From Cheilinus undulatus (Eukaryota; Chordata; Actinopteri; Labriformes; Labridae), in assembly GCF_018320785.1 (NCBI RefSeq), contig NC_054876.1, forward strand, positions 19,118,212 to 19,182,211: DNA of 64,000 bases, written 5' to 3'. The notes under the pieces were generated by a model. It ran no database searches. It was not told the origin of the DNA and saw nothing but the letters and a program-made list of their open reading frames with translations. Position numbers and translations under genes: made by a program. Positions 37,691 to 50,344 of the stretch are shown here, in pieces (positions within the stretch are counted from its first letter, which is position 1; each line of letters begins with the position of its first letter).

Positions 37691-39580
37691 CAGGCAGTAG
37701 ATATTTGTTTATCTGCTCTGAGCTGTCGCTGATATTTGAAAATAGATGGAAGCCAAAGATAAACCATGGTGTATTTAAGTTTTGTTTCAAAATAGAGCAC
37801 AGTCTGCCTTACTGTGGGACAACAAAATACTTAGTAGGCTCCTATCATTTTAATAAAAATATGTCATACTTTGTCAGCCACTCTAATCCAAAGAGTTAAG
37901 AGCAATTTGTAACACAAATAAAAAATAAATGAATAAATAAATAACGTCCTTGTGTGATGCAAATGACTGATGACTTATAGTTAACAAAATTACAGACAGC
38001 CTATAAGACATTCAAGCATAATAGCACACTAGAAAACATTTTGTAAAGGGGCATAAGCAAATATTTGTCACAAGTGAACCACAGTCATAACAAGTAGTAT
38101 AATTTTTGTCGACTTAAACATGACAAAACACACAAGTAAACTACCTGTTATCTCTGTGGAAGACCAGACTAAGACTAACAAAAACAGACCTTTGGTAATA
38201 AAAACTGACAAATATGAAGTTTAGTTTTCATCATGGAGACTAAAACGATAGTAAAATGTGCTGGGCTGTCCGCCATTGAATATCCATAATATTTCTCCAC
38301 TGTGTGTATAATTGGTAAAAAAAACCAAGAAGAAATAAGCTGAGGTTTTACATTTTCATTTATATTAATTTAAGAACATGGTTCATGAAATTAGTTCAAA
38401 GAAAATCACCGTTTTGACTAAAAGTAAAGACTATAATGTAAGGACATTTCATTCACCATTAATGAGTTTTTATCAACTAAAACTAGATTAAAAACTTCAG
38501 GCGAGTGAAAATGACTAAAATGTGACTAAAACTTAAAAGCATTTTCATCTTAAGATTTATGACTCAATTTACAATAACAGCCAAAATGAACACTTAAACC
38601 CCCCCCCCCAAAATCAGGCAGGACAATCAGACATGTCTGCCTCCATATCATCCAGCATCTAATGAGACCAAGTCATTTCATTTCAGGTCCTTTTGTAATC
38701 TGTTTCAGGCAAAGGGTTGTATAAGAAGAGACCAGGGGAAAACCTCTAGAGCTGGCAGTTGTGCTGCAGCTATTATTTGCACACACCCTGAGGCTAATCT
38801 CAACCTCTGTGCATCCATGTGATATGCATGTGAAGGCAACGCTTTGATCATGACATGCGTGGTGTCTGTGTCTTGTGTTAACTTGGACTGTGGATCCATG
38901 GAAACACGATGACCTCCACTGCACAATTTGCCCTTAAGAAACTGCTGTACTTATCTGCAAACAGTTTGTGATATTGATTGAACAAAAATTTTTATCACCT
39001 GCTCCTTACTGAACTAAATCCTTTTTAATCTCTGATTTGGAGCCATAAAACCAGTTATTTACTTGGTAAGGCCTGGCTGACCACTCACTTTTTAAAGTCA
39101 GAATGGTTTTGGTGTCTGTTTATGTGGTATCATGAGCATCATGCTTGTAGAGATTTTATATTTTATCAACTTGCTATTTAGTTTTACATCTGATGAAGCT
39201 TTAACTTTGAGACCTCACAGGTGAAAATTTCATAAACTTGATTTTTTTTTTTTTTGAGTTGCAAAACAAGTCAAAGTAGTGACTGTTAAAGTAGCAAAGA
39301 TACTCCTCTGGTATGTGTGGATCCCTATTTTAAATAATTACATATCAGTCATTGTCACATTTCTTTCCTGTAACGTACAAAAGGCCCTCCGGTGCCACCC
39401 TGTGGAGTTCTTTAAAACAGCAAGACAGCTGATTTTCTAATGAACCTTTTCCATTCTAAAGGCTGATAAAACCAGCCTCTTCTGCACTCATTAGCTGGAA
39501 TATGATCTGCGGATATAGCAGAAGAAGGCAAAAAGAAATAGATAAATAATAATAATAATAATGATAATAATTAATAGAGA
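37691..39580. other. Intergenic DNA upstream of frmd8; repeat-like 38100-38570
   Basis: No exon is recognised. Between about 38100 and 38570 there are ACTAAAACTAGATTAAAA and GACTAAAATGTGACTAAAAC words, like those in the arms of the hAT-like element at 13540 and near 63330-63830. This is probably a related dispersed repeat, but ends were not found. A C run lies near 38600 and an (AAT)n run near 39545. Confidence 0.4.
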
Positions 39581-39584
39581 TTTG

Positions 39585-39880
39585 CCCCCCCTTTTGCAGC
39601 TAGTACAGCCTCCACTCTTCTTTGAAGACTTTCCCAAGATTTTGGAGTGTTTCTGAGGGAATTTGTGCCCATTCATTCTGTAGAGAGTTTATGAGGTCTG
39701 GCTTGTGTTCCATTTAATCCCAAAGGTGCTCGATTGGGTTGGGGTCAGGGCTCTGTGTGGGCCAGTGAAGTTCTTCCACACCAACATCATCAAACCATGT
39801 CTTTATAGTCCTTGCTTTGTGCACTGGGGTACAGTCATGTTGGAATAGAAAAGGATCTTCCACAAACTGCTGCTAAAAAA
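39585..39880 (-). mobile_element. Tc1-like transposase C-terminal fragment
   Basis: On the minus strand the words read as pieces of a Tc1 transposase: HKARTIKTWFDDVGVEELHW, then the segment around SPDPNPIEHLWD, then NEWAQIPSETLQNLGK. The catalytic E context is visible, but stops interrupt the frame. Only the C-terminal third remains, and no inverted ends were found. Confidence 0.8.
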
Positions 39881-41261
39881 TTAGAAACCAATAAGTGTTC
39901 AAAATGCATGAAGCATTAAGATTGGCCTTCACTGAAGATAAGGAGCCCCACTCACCTCATCCTCTCCTCAGATGACACTTCTGCTGGACTCTCAGCCCCC
40001 AACTTGTCCACTGGTCCCAGCACCATCAGTCCTTTTAGAGACCCCTGAACCCTGCAGTCGAGCTCATCATCAACTCCTTGATATTGCTCTCTCCACGGCT
40101 TGGGTTACCCATTGCTCATTAAACACACCGCTGAAATCTAGGTCATGATTTACTTAGACATTACAACAGGAAAGATTTTTACACATGAACTTATGTAATA
40201 ACAGTAAAAGGGATGTCTCTTACATTTTTAGTGATTTTACATCAAAATCAACCATTAGTTTAAGTCTAAAGAAGCCTGCTTTGCTAAGGGAAGTCATTCA
40301 AAACTGATTTTATAAAGACCTTTAATAAAACTATACATGGCTTGAATTCAGAGACTTGCATGAAGAAAAAAACACTTCACACCTCATTTGTATTTAAAAT
40401 ACATTTGTACCATTTTTGAAATCCAGTTTTATTCAGACCTAATTAATCCTTAATGGCATAGTCCCTGAGTGCCTCTTACATCCACCTGACGCAGGTGTAT
40501 ATCTGCAAGAGCAGCAGGTTTAGTATTAACAAATAGGATTAAAAGCTTAAACAAAGGTGTCAGAACAGAGGACACACTTAACAGCTTTCACTGCATTAGA
40601 GACATCGATTAATCCATCCTTTTAATCCTACTCCTAACAGTGATAGCAGGGAAAGAGGAGGAGGAGAGTACGCAGGACCTCCTCTTCTGGAAGGCATTAC
40701 CAGACGTGAAGATATTTGGATATGAGTTAAAAAAAAAAGGCAATGGTCATGTCTGAAACCAATGTGAATTCATAGATGTAATTTTTGTGTATGTAATAAA
40801 TCTCTAGATGTGTTCAAGGTACTCACGCTGGTCTGAAAAATGTAAGAGGCCAAATCCTTTTGGTCTTAAGCTTTCGTTCAATTTCATGCCCAACAATAGA
40901 TTTGAGCTCTCAGACTATCCAGTAGCTCACCGGTCAATGAACATGCAGCATAAAAGTTTAAGTAACTGTGCTGTAATGTGTTTTAAATGTTGTTAAATCG
41001 CGCTCAAATGACTCCACAGGTATTTTAATGTTACAAATATTTGAATTCCTTTTGCTTTTAATAGCTGCCCCGGATTGTTGTAAGGTTAGCTAGTGAAGAA
41101 AGACAGAAATATGCTAAAACACAAAAATCCAGTGGTATGCAGATTAAAGACTGTTAAGTATGGCTGAATAGCACACAAATGTTAGCTTAGTATGTTGTAT
41201 ACATGTTTGAATATGAAGTATGCCGTTTCAGACACACCTAGTAAGTGACTCTGACTTTGCA
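39881..41261. other. Intergenic stretch with no recognisable gene
   Basis: AT-rich sequence between the Tc1 fragment and the next repeat. I see no exon, RNA gene or paired repeat ends in it. Confidence 0.4.
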
Positions 41262-42062
41262 AATCAGATGGATTTGTCAGATTCCATGCCTGTCGTCAGG
41301 CAAATCTATCTTGCAAAGAAACAACTGTGACAGATCAGAGAACGGACCTGACCAATCAGCATCATTTGAGGAGAATGAGGTGGTAGCTGTGGTCGGGGTT
41401 TAGTTGTGCTGAAGCCAATAGCAATGGCTGTTGATGGTGTAGCAGTTAGCTTTGATGTAGCTTTAGTATAACGGTAGTTTTATCAGAACTGGACCACATT
41501 TCTTTAAATAAAGAGCAAAGAACAGCACTGAAGCTTCTTATGATGGAAAAGATTTTCTGTGAACCTGCTTCTGCACGAGTTTGCAATAATTACTTGTGGT
41601 GTGTAGTTGTATTATTGCTATTTAGTTGTTTATACAACGTTTGCCGCCGATTAGTGATTAGCTTGGATGTAGCCATAATATAGCAGCAGTTTTATCAGAA
41701 CTGGACAACATTTCTTTTTTAAAAAAGAGCAAAGGGCTACACCAAATGCTTCCCTTTGGCAAAGACAATGTTTTTGCTCTTCACCCGACCGGCCCTGGCA
41801 TGAGTTTTATCCACCAACAAGCTCCACCGTTCATAAACTATGGCAGTGCCTGTCTGTCGAGCTCAGGTTACTACTGGAGCTGTCCATGCCTGTTTGTCTT
41901 GTTGTTCTGATTGTCCCTTAATGACCTTGACAGACCTGATGTTCGTCCAATCACCTTCCAAGATTTTTTGAAAACTCCTGCCCTCACCACTTTGTATGGG
42001 AGGTTTCCCAGATGAATGTAAAATAATTGATATATGAAACAGTCTATCTGGCGTGTCAGGAT
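41262..42062 (-). mobile_element. Dispersed element with CAGATGGAT ends, copy 2 (inverted relative to 29627)
   Basis: The left edge reads ATCAGATGGATTTGTCAG. The right edge, read on the minus strand, begins CCTGACACGCCAGATAGAC and tracks the left end of the copy at 29627 for about 110 bp. The block GACCAATCAG.-ATCATTTGAG is also shared with 46958-47160, which looks like a third, truncated copy. Confidence 0.6.
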
Positions 42063-42407
42063 AAAATAACTCGCAAACTGTAACTCCAAACTCTGATGTC
42101 CTGTATTGTCACAGACAAGTGACACAGTAGAGCATTGTGCCTTATGTCTCTAAAGTCAGCCTTGCATCCTGTATGAACAAACACCCTTTGTGTACACAGC
42201 CTCATTAACTTCTGTTTACCTGCTGACTGAGTGGTGATTGCTCCATTGAGTTTAAGTTGTGAGAATAGTAAGACATTATCAGAATTAAAACGCACTAAAA
42301 GGAGTTGGTGAATTTGCAAAAAAAAAAAAAAAAAAGAAGTGCAACAATGGAGAGTTTTCTTTCATTTAAATAAGAGAAAAAAGAAGAAGAAGAAGAAGAA
42401 AAAAAAG

Positions 42408-42632
42408 GTATTTTATTAATCCCAGAGGGGAAATAGAATTTTTACACTCCGTTATTTTAAACTTTCTACTTACACATGCCTTACTCAAGGGCACCTCAGC
42501 AGTGCTTGGGAAGTTAGCTGGCACCTCTTCAGAGACTCAACCAATTCAACACTTTGGTCTGCACTGGGACTTGAATCAGTGACCCTCAGGTTTAATCCAA
42601 GTCCACACAGACTGAGCTACTGCTACCCCAAA
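42408..42632 (-). mobile_element. tRNA-derived SINE (minus strand)
   Basis: Read on the minus strand it begins GGGGTAGCAGTAGCTCAGTC, which resembles a tRNA A box. It continues to GATTCAAGTCCC, resembling a B box, and ends CCCCTCTGGGATTAATAAAA. A GAA-rich simple repeat lies next to its tail at about 42379-42408. Confidence 0.7.
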
Positions 42633-42972
42633 ATATGGTATACTAAAAATAAAATAATGTGCTTTGAATATTTTTGAACATTGTTCAATATAAAGTGTAT
42701 TTAAGAGTTAATTATAAACAGTAAATATGATACAGTCACTTCTTTGGATATTGCTACTTATGTTTTGTATTCAGTTTATGATATTAAGATGGAAAACTAC
42801 AGTTGAATTTAGAATGGTTTACATTTATTTTACCAGTTTTGGTCATCTGACAATAGAAAATGCTAACTCTTACTCTCTCAAATTCAATGAAAGTTTATTG
42901 TCAAACTTAGTCCTCCTTTAATTTCCCTCTCTCTGAAAAAAAATATTTACATGTGACTATGTCCTCCATTGT

Positions 42973-45900
42973 TTAGGTTGTAGGTGGGGCAGCATCAGTG
43001 CTAGTTGAAGCACCCTCATCCACCTTGTTTGTGAGCAGGAGGAACTTCATTAAAGGATCAACAAACTCCATGATGGTTTCTTTCACTCCTTTCTCCAGTA
43101 GATACCCCTCTGTCTCAATCTCAGTGTTTTCCTTCCCTGCCACAGCCTCCATGGATGTCTGCAGGAACCGCAGGCTGACCAGCACAGAGCCCTGGAAGGG
43201 ATGGAGAACAGGGGAAGAAATGGAGTTAGAAATGGGGAAGACTAACACTGGTAAGGAGTAACATAGACTCACATAGAATCAGAGAGAGATCAGCTGATGC
43301 TCACCCTAATTAAGCCTTGTAAACTATTCTGAACAAAGCTCTATTTGTTCTCAGGTGGACATCAAAGTGTCTCTCATTTCTAATGCTACTGTGATCACTG
43401 GGATATTTTGCAAGTAAAAAGAACAAGCCCATAATCAATTACAAAAACAATTAATGCGTTACATGTTTGGAACACCATATACAGCACAAATTCCAAAAAA
43501 GTTGGGGTGCTGTGTAAAATGCAAATTAAAACAGAACGCAATGATTTGCAAATCTCACAAACCTGTTTTATTCACAACAGAGGATAAACAACATATCAGA
43601 TGTTGAAACTGAGATATTTTATCATGTCCTAAAAAAACATTAGCTCATTTTGAATTTGACTGCAGCAACACATCTCAAAAAAGTAGCGACGCATTGAAGG
43701 CTGGGAAAGTAAGTGGTACTTATGAAAAGCAGCTGGAGGGACATTTCAAACTGATTAGGGTTAATTGGCAACAGGTCAGTAACATGACTGGGTATCAAAG
43801 GAGCATTTTAGAGGGGCAGAGTCTCTCTGAAGTAAAGATGGGCAGAGGTTCACCAATCTGCTATAAATTGCATCTAAAAATTGTGGAACAATTGTGGAAA
43901 ATGTTCATTAACAAGAATTTTGAAGACTAAATATCCCACCATTTACATGTCATAGTATCATCAAGAGATTCAGAGAATCTGGATAAATCTCTGTGAGCAA
44001 GGGACAAGAGCAAAGATCAATATTTGATGCTGGTGATCTTCAGGAACTCCGTGGGCACTGCATTAAAAACAGGTCCAATTCTGTACTAGAAATCACTGCA
44101 TGGGCTCAGGAACACTTCCGGAAATCAACACATTTGACCGTGCCACCCACAAATTCAATTTAAAGCTGTATCATACAAAGAAGTAACCATATGTGAAGAT
44201 GATGCACAGACATCGCTGTCTTCTCCGGGCCAAAGGTCATTAAAATGGACCAAGGCAAAATGGAAAACTGTTCTGTGGTCAGATGGCCCCAAATTAGAGA
44301 TTATTTTTGGAAACCACAGACACTGTGTCCTTTAGACTAAAGAGAGAGGGACTGTCCAGCTTGTTATCAGTACACAGTTCAAAAACCTGCATTTCTGATA
44401 GTATGGGGATGCATTGGTGCTTACGGCGTGGGCAATGCTGAAGTAAAGGTTTTTAGAGCAACATATGCTCCCATCCAGACAACATTTCTTTCAGGGAAGG
44501 CCATGCATATTTCAGCAAGAAAATACTAAACCACATCCATGACACAAGCATGGCTTAACAGTAGATGAGTCTGTGTGTTTAACTGGTGTGCCTGCAGTCC
44601 AGACCGTTCACCAATAGAAAACATTTGGAGCATCATTAAAGGAAAAATCCAGCAAAGAAGACCCAGACTGTTGAGCAGAATCCTCCATCAGACACAAATG
44701 GGACAACATTCCTCTCCCAAAACTCCAGCAGCTGGTCTTCTCACATTTTAATAAAATGATAAAATGTCTCAGTTTAACATCTGATATGTTTTTTTGTTCT
44801 ACTGTGAATAAAATCTAAGATATTAATCTAATACCCTTGAAAAATCTGTGCATAATTTGAACATCTTTCAAATTCAAAATGCACCTGAGCTTTATCAGCT
44901 CTGCCTGAAATTACATTGAAAACTGTTGTAAATTTTCTTGTACTGCACCTGTAAGAGGAACACTGACAGCACTCCAGCCCCAATAGTGTTCATCATGCCC
45001 ATGTAATAGTTAAGCAGGGCTTCTCTGCAGCCTCGGAGGTAGATGTTGAGCTCTTCGGTTTGGTAGTCATAGTTATAGTGAGCAGAGTTGTTGGTGAGCT
45101 GATACTGGATGCACGGCCGAGGAGAGCTGGGGTTGCAGCAACTAAAAGGGACTCCATCAACCAAGTAACGACCATCCACGTTGCTTTTGATGCGGCTGAG
45201 GACAGTGACAAATATGTTTCAGCTTGTTACATGTAGTTTTATTATTCTTTACAGTTAAATGACCATAATAGGATGCACCTGTTTCTCCAGAATTATGTAT
45301 GGATAGTAAAATCTTGGAAGTACACAAAGTATTGTGCAAAACTTACTCTTTCACTTCCTTTGAGCTGAAATCAAGGTATCTATTACTGATCCACTGGACT
45401 TCAAACCAGTCCCTAAAGTCGTTGTTTCCACAGCACTGAAAGTCCATCTGCAGGTGGTCGATGTTTTGTTTCTGGAAGCAGCGTCCGGGTGTGTCTGTAT
45501 CCTTGTAGAAACGGATGCCATTCCTCAGGCCGCCCTTCAGAGAAGATTCCAGACTGCCTGTCATGGCATAGCTCATGATGACAGCCAGCAGCATGAGCAC
45601 AGTGAAGAAAGATGAGACGGCAAAATATGGCTTCAGGAAGTTTTTCCAGCGAGGAAATCGCCCGGCATCCAGAGCATCCTGACAGATCTTTGAAGCAAAG
45701 TAGTTGATTCCCAAAGAGGCCAGACCAACGATCATGAGAGTGTTGGGCACCACATGAATGTCTGAGTTATCCATCACCTGTGAATTAGTCCAAAAAAACC
45801 TATGTAATCTTAAGAGGTATGATATGAGAGATATGAACACTATTTTGAATTTGTTATACAAAAGGAAAAGAATATATATTTTAAAACCTGCAAAGGTAGC

Positions 45901-47981
45901 AACACAAAGCTAGAAGCTAAAGACCCCGAGAGCCCCAGTGGGGCTCAAGATAACTGCATGAAGCTGACACCTACCAAGAGGACAAAGCTAGATTTTTAGC
46001 GACAACCACAGGTAACCACAAAAGCTGAGATAAATAGGCTTGTGGCATCAAATATGGTGAAGGAAATGTTCCCTACTGTGGCCTTACTCTTGACACATTA
46101 ACCTGTGAGGAGCTGTTTTAGCCCGATTTTCAACTCTGCTGTCCTTTTTTTGTATTAAAGAGCTGAAAGGAAAATGAAGTGCTCATACGTTTAAGGCGAT
46201 AAAGGTGCTCTTGATGGATCAAACAGAAATCCAAAAAGGCAGAAAATAAGAAGCTCTAATCCACTTCATGACTGTAGAACAACTAAAATGTGGAGAACTG
46301 ATGCTAGAAATCAGGCTACAGAGTAACCCTCTCAAGGGGCAAAAACAGCCCTTTACACATTTTGAGGATGTCCATTTCTAAGATGTATTGTCAATGCTAA
46401 AAATACAACTCAGTCAGAGTGTTGTTGAGCCCTGGAAGTTCAGTCAAGTAGAAGGTTCAACCGTTGATAATCAGAGGAAATCTCTTGTCACCACAGCTAG
46501 TCACATCATCATTCATAATTGAAACCCCCACAGATGAATCGGAGACATCGAGCTCTGAGCAGCTCACATTACGTCCTTCAGGATCACTGTTTAGCTCAAG
46601 GGCATCTACAGCAGAGTTACGGAGACAATTAACACAATCATACAAAAAAACTGCTAAATACTCCCACACAGTAAAAAATATGTTCATCTAGTAACACCCA
46701 AAAGAACTGAGTGCAGTAAATGTGTCTCAAGTGATTGTAGTCAAAAGACACCTTTGTCTGGAAGGTTCAGTCACTGGTTAATTAGTATCCCTGGCTACCA
46801 TTACACCATGAAGACAAAAGAATACTCCAAACAACTCAAAGAAAAGGTTATTGAAAAGTATAGGTCAGGGGATGGATACAAAAAGTGTCCAAGGCACCGA
46901 ACATCCCCTGGAGTTCAGTTAAAATAATCATCAAGAAATGGAAGGAATGTGACCATAGATTTGCCAGGCTCCATCTCTGTCATCAGGCATATTCAGCTAG
47001 AAAAGCACCAATCCACAACATTTGTGCTAAACTGAACACTGATTGGACCAATCAGGGTCATTTGAGAAGAAAGAGGCAGTAACTTTGGGAGGGAAGCAAT
47101 GGCTGCCTACACTGCTGTGATGTAGCTTTAGTATAGCATCAGTTTTACCAGAACTACATTTTCCTTTTATTAATATACAAACTTGTCCATCTCTTACAAG
47201 TGTAACAACTGTATTTTTGCTTTTTCTACTGAATTAGAAATTTTAGATTGCAATTGTAATTGTTTGAATCAAAAGCAAAACATTTGAAAAAACACTCTTC
47301 ACAATATTTTAATATTTATTATATTATATTTTAGAAGCAAAATTGTGTCAGTTCATCAAATTCAAAGTAGTGTTGACCACATTCATACTTAGGGATTAGG
47401 ATGATTAAATTTGACAGAGCCGAGTTTATTAAATAATGTGTCAGGACCAGAGGTAATGTATTATCTAGCTTATTTTTCTCTATTCATAATGATGTTTATT
47501 GACTCTATTACAGGGACTTCACTCTTTAAAGATGCTTTTTCATGTCTAACAAAAAGACATTTAAAGATGCAGCTGACAGCAGATATCTTAATGAAATCCA
47601 CTCAGCTTAACACAACCTGATAAGCCATCCTTGCAGACAATAACAACTTGAAATTTAAAGTCATAAGTACTTTATCAGTCATGAATGAACACAGTCTAAT
47701 TATAAAACACAACTGAGACTCTCAAACGTGATATCTTGTCGTACATCGGTAGTGATGACTATTGTTTGTTTAAAAAGCAATACTATGTTATTATGAGGCT
47801 TGACAGTTCTGTTAAAGAGCTTTTCAAGTACCTCTGCTCTCCTGTGCAGCTCTGTCTTGAGGATGCAGCCCAGGCTGAAGGTCAGTGCTCCGGCTACTGT
47901 GGCGCTCCAGGAGAGCATCCACAGGCCCTGGGCGAGCTTCACCCTTTTCTGAAAGGGGAACTTCATCTTCATCACCACCAT
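42973..47981 (-). CDS. rom1: Photoreceptor disc-rim tetraspanin, peripherin/ROM1 family (likely rom1)
   Basis: Four coding exons: 47832-47981, 45347-45777, 44949-45195 and 42973-43191 (stop TAA). They encode 348 residues, the usual length for PRPH2/ROM1, with continuous phases. The start ATG is in a good context (GCAACCATGG). Visible family hallmarks are [14 protein letters not shown] before TM1, a large second loop with [13 protein letters not shown], the [11 protein letters not shown] motif, [40 protein letters not shown], and a final TM segment followed by [11 protein letters not shown]. These proteins form disulfide-linked tetramers that shape rod and cone outer-segment disc rims. The second loop is closer to PRPH2, including an NNS glycosylation sequon that human ROM1 lacks. 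The C-terminus (ETEGYL, ending AAPPTT) and the neighbours frmd8 and vps51 favour rom1. A prph2 paralogue is the alternative. Confidence 0.9.
43482..44812 (+). mobile_element. Tc1/mariner-like relic in rom1 intron 3, right end missing
   Basis: The left end (CAGCACAAATTCCAAAAAAG) follows TA. It is of the same type as the ends of the element at 4777-6163. The plus strand carries decayed transposase words (TGTTCTGTGGTCAGATGGCC for LWSDG, GTATGGGGATGCATTGGTGC for VWGCIGA, then [18 protein letters not shown]). Several stops and frame changes are present. The sequence stops matching after GTGAATAAAAT near 44812 without the expected inverted end. Confidence 0.75.
46715..46957 (+). mobile_element. Tc1-like transposon 5' fragment in rom1 intron 1
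   Basis: The plus strand reads [20 protein letters not shown] then GVQLK and a SRNGRN-like segment, a Tc1 N-terminal DNA-binding region in two frames. It is preceded by the GTCTGGAAGGTTCAGTCACT leader seen in fish Tc1 copies. The rest of the element is absent, and a different repeat begins at about 46958. Confidence 0.7.
46958..47165. repeat. Truncated third copy of the CAGATGGAT-type dispersed repeat
   Basis: The block from GATTTGCCAGGCTCCATCTC to TGATGTAGCTTTAGTATAGC aligns by eye with 41276-41470. Shared words are GTCATCAGGCA, GACCAATCAG and TAGCTTTAGTATA. Confidence 0.55.
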
Positions 47982-48112
47982 GGTTGCAGCGAGGGAATGT
48001 GAGTCTTACAGGGGGAGTAGGGGAAGGAGAGTGATAAGGCAACGAGAGACGATGATGTACCGTGTCTGTAAGAAGGAAGGAAAAGAGAAGGCTAAGACTT
48101 TGAAGGTCTTGG

Positions 48113-48118
48113 GGATTA
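48113..48118 (-). promoter_or_regulatory. CRX/OTX-type TAATCC site upstream of the rom1-like gene
   Basis: On the minus strand this reads CTTAATCC, about 130 bp upstream of the start codon at 47981. TAATCC is the core recognised by CRX and OTX homeoproteins, which drive photoreceptor genes including rhodopsin and peripherin/ROM1. The position and strand fit. However, a six-base motif occurs by chance often, so this is a candidate only. Confidence 0.35.
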
Positions 48119-48717
48119 AGGAGAGAATGTTGGAGTCAGCTTTACATTTGAAAAATAAAATAGCTGGAAAAGTTGAACTACAATCAAACCGGACTGATAA
48201 AATATTTTTCAGTAATAACTAAGCATGTTAAAATAGTTTAGCACAAAATCCTTTTCTTAAACAACAAGCTTTTCTAATCTAAAGTTATTGTCTGAAGTTA
48301 ACTTGATGATAATCTATCTAAACTCACCTTAATTGGGTATAAATAAATACTGAAAAGTCCAGTTACCTCCACTGAACTCTACGTATCCTCCAGCGTGCCA
48401 CAATCTAGATTTGGCACACTGGATTTGGCAAACTTGGGCTCTGGGAGCGTCTTACCTCTAATACTTACCTATCCTCTTACAGCTGTCCATGAATCCAGGC
48501 CATTGTCTGCTCAGCACCCACCACTTATACAGAGGGACACAGAGGTGACGATGCTAATTGAACATGACAGAGGTTCAGATATAGGGCACTGACTTTGTAA
48601 CAGTGATGCTTGCATCACAACTAATTCATGCTTGATAACGAACAACTCAAAATTAGAGAGTGACTAGAATTAAAAATGAGACAATTATTGAGATGCAAGT
48701 TATGATATTTAAAAATA

Positions 48718-48870
48718 CACTCACCGGCCACTTTATTAGGTACACCATGCCTTTCTATCATCTCTAACATCTAACATCAACAAGGAATTTTTGTCCACAC
48801 ATCTTCCCCTCCATTTTTCTGGCCATTCTCTGTAAACCCTAGAGATGATTGTGCATGAAAATCTGATGAG
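48718..48870. mobile_element. Terminal fragment of a fish Tc1-like transposon
   Basis: It starts CACTCACCGGCCACTTTATT directly after TA, the outer end of the family also relic at 12538. From about 48819 the words TGGCCATTCTCTGTAAACCC and AGAGATGATTGTGCATGAAA are transposase sequence in reverse orientation. The rest is deleted. Confidence 0.7.
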
Positions 48871-49689
48871 ATGGAATGTCCTTGCCTAATTTGCAAGAGT
48901 ATTTTTACTCGGCACGGTTGAGGCCTCTGACTTTTTGGTGCATATTTGAAGTGGAAGGATATAGAAATGACATTCATAGATTTACACACAGACAGCCAGG
49001 TAATAACTTTTTGTTTAGAAAGTATTTACAGCTGATACAGTGTTTTCAAAGAAGTTGTTAGGTCAGAGTGAAAACTACTATTGCCTTTATTGTCAATGAA
49101 ACTGTTTATGAGGAAAAAATCTGTTCTTACATTTGTCAGTTGATTGTATCAGTCATTTTCAGGCAAAAAAAATCCAACAGTATTTGCTCACTCCAGGATT
49201 TAAATGTACATTCATGCATTTAATTTCATATATCTTCCCTATTGTGTGCTGTAAAAGAGATAGAGAAAGAAGCAGAAAAAAGTAAAAGTAAAACCTCCAT
49301 AAAATGTGTTTGGGTCTTTATATACTCTTTAAAGTAATTTGTAAACACACAATAAAGAAAACTAACAGGTAAGCAGTGGCAGCCTGAACTCCCCTAAATG
49401 AATGCATTAGACTGTGATCTAATTAAGAGATATCTGTTTAACACTGCAAACAAAAAGTAAAATGGGCTGTAGACAGACAAGATAAAGTGGAAATGGACTC
49501 AGTCAGGAATAAAACACCAACACTGAAAGAGAGATCTGTCAAGACAGAAGTTACTGCTTTACCTCTTGAGATAATCATCTGTCAGGAATTCTTCTCTCTC
49601 TCACAGTAAGGCCAATAGACTGATCTAATCAAAAACCTCCGTCTATGTTGATTGTCCCTATGTAGAATAAAAGAAGACAGATCTGCATC

Positions 49690-50010
49690 ATGGTCCACTG
49701 CCTAGTGCTAGTGGAGATGGTTTCCTGTCAGTTCTTAGCAAGGCTGCCAATGGTGGTGTTGGGATCCCTGCGATCTCTTGAGATGGGCCCTGTATGCATC
49801 CCATGTGGGTTGATTCCCACTTCAAGTCCTCATGGACAATCCCAGGTGGAACCAACATGGAACCTGCAGGCAAGCCCACATGGGACCCATATTGCATCCA
49901 ACAGATAACCCATATGAGGCCCACATGGACATGCTGGTTGTGTTGGTGGGTTTGCAGAGTAGCAGACAGGGGTACTTGAAAGTTATTGCTCCAGGGCATG
50001 ATCCTGTCTG
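49690..50010. repeat. Short-period repeat rich in CCCACATGGG words
   Basis: Words CCCATGTGGG, CCCACATGGGACCCATATTG, CCCATATGAGGCCCACATGG and similar recur at about 20-35 bp spacing. This is GC-rich relative to the surroundings. All frames look semi-open, but no protein family is recognised, so I treat it as a repeat. Confidence 0.5.
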
Positions 50011-50152
50011 GGGCATGCCCTTACCGGGTCACATTTCATTTAACACTCTTGAATGACCGCACAGTCCATCAGTTAAGGCTCAGGAGTAAACTTTCTTTAC
50101 TGTAAATTACGCTAACATGTACTAAAGGATGTCAAAACAAAAGCGTGTTCTT

Positions 50153-50335
50153 TTTAGATTTATTTTTGGGCCTTTTCGTGCCTTTATTTGATACAGCAAG
50201 GACAGTGGGTAGACTCAGAAACAGGGAAGAGAGTGGGGAGAGACATGCGGTAAAGGGCCACAGGCCAGATTCAAACCCCGGCCACCTGCGCACATGGGTA
50301 GCGCCTGAAACCACTCGACCATCTGCGCTCCCTGA
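50153..50335 (-). mobile_element. tRNA-derived SINE with imperfect target duplication
   Basis: On the minus strand: GGGAGCGCAGATGGTCGAGT (A box region), then GGGGTTTGAATCTGG (B box), a CT-rich body and a tail around AAAGGCACGAAAAGGCCC. Flanks AAAAGCGTGTTCTTT (about 50140) and AAAAGTGTTTTCTTT (about 50337) look like a 15-bp target duplication with two changes. Confidence 0.8.
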
Positions 50336-50344
50336 CAAAAGTGT

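Noticed and set aside
43694..43930. A 78-codon plus-strand frame
   Set aside because: It is internal, decayed sequence of the Tc1/mariner-like relic in rom1 intron 3.
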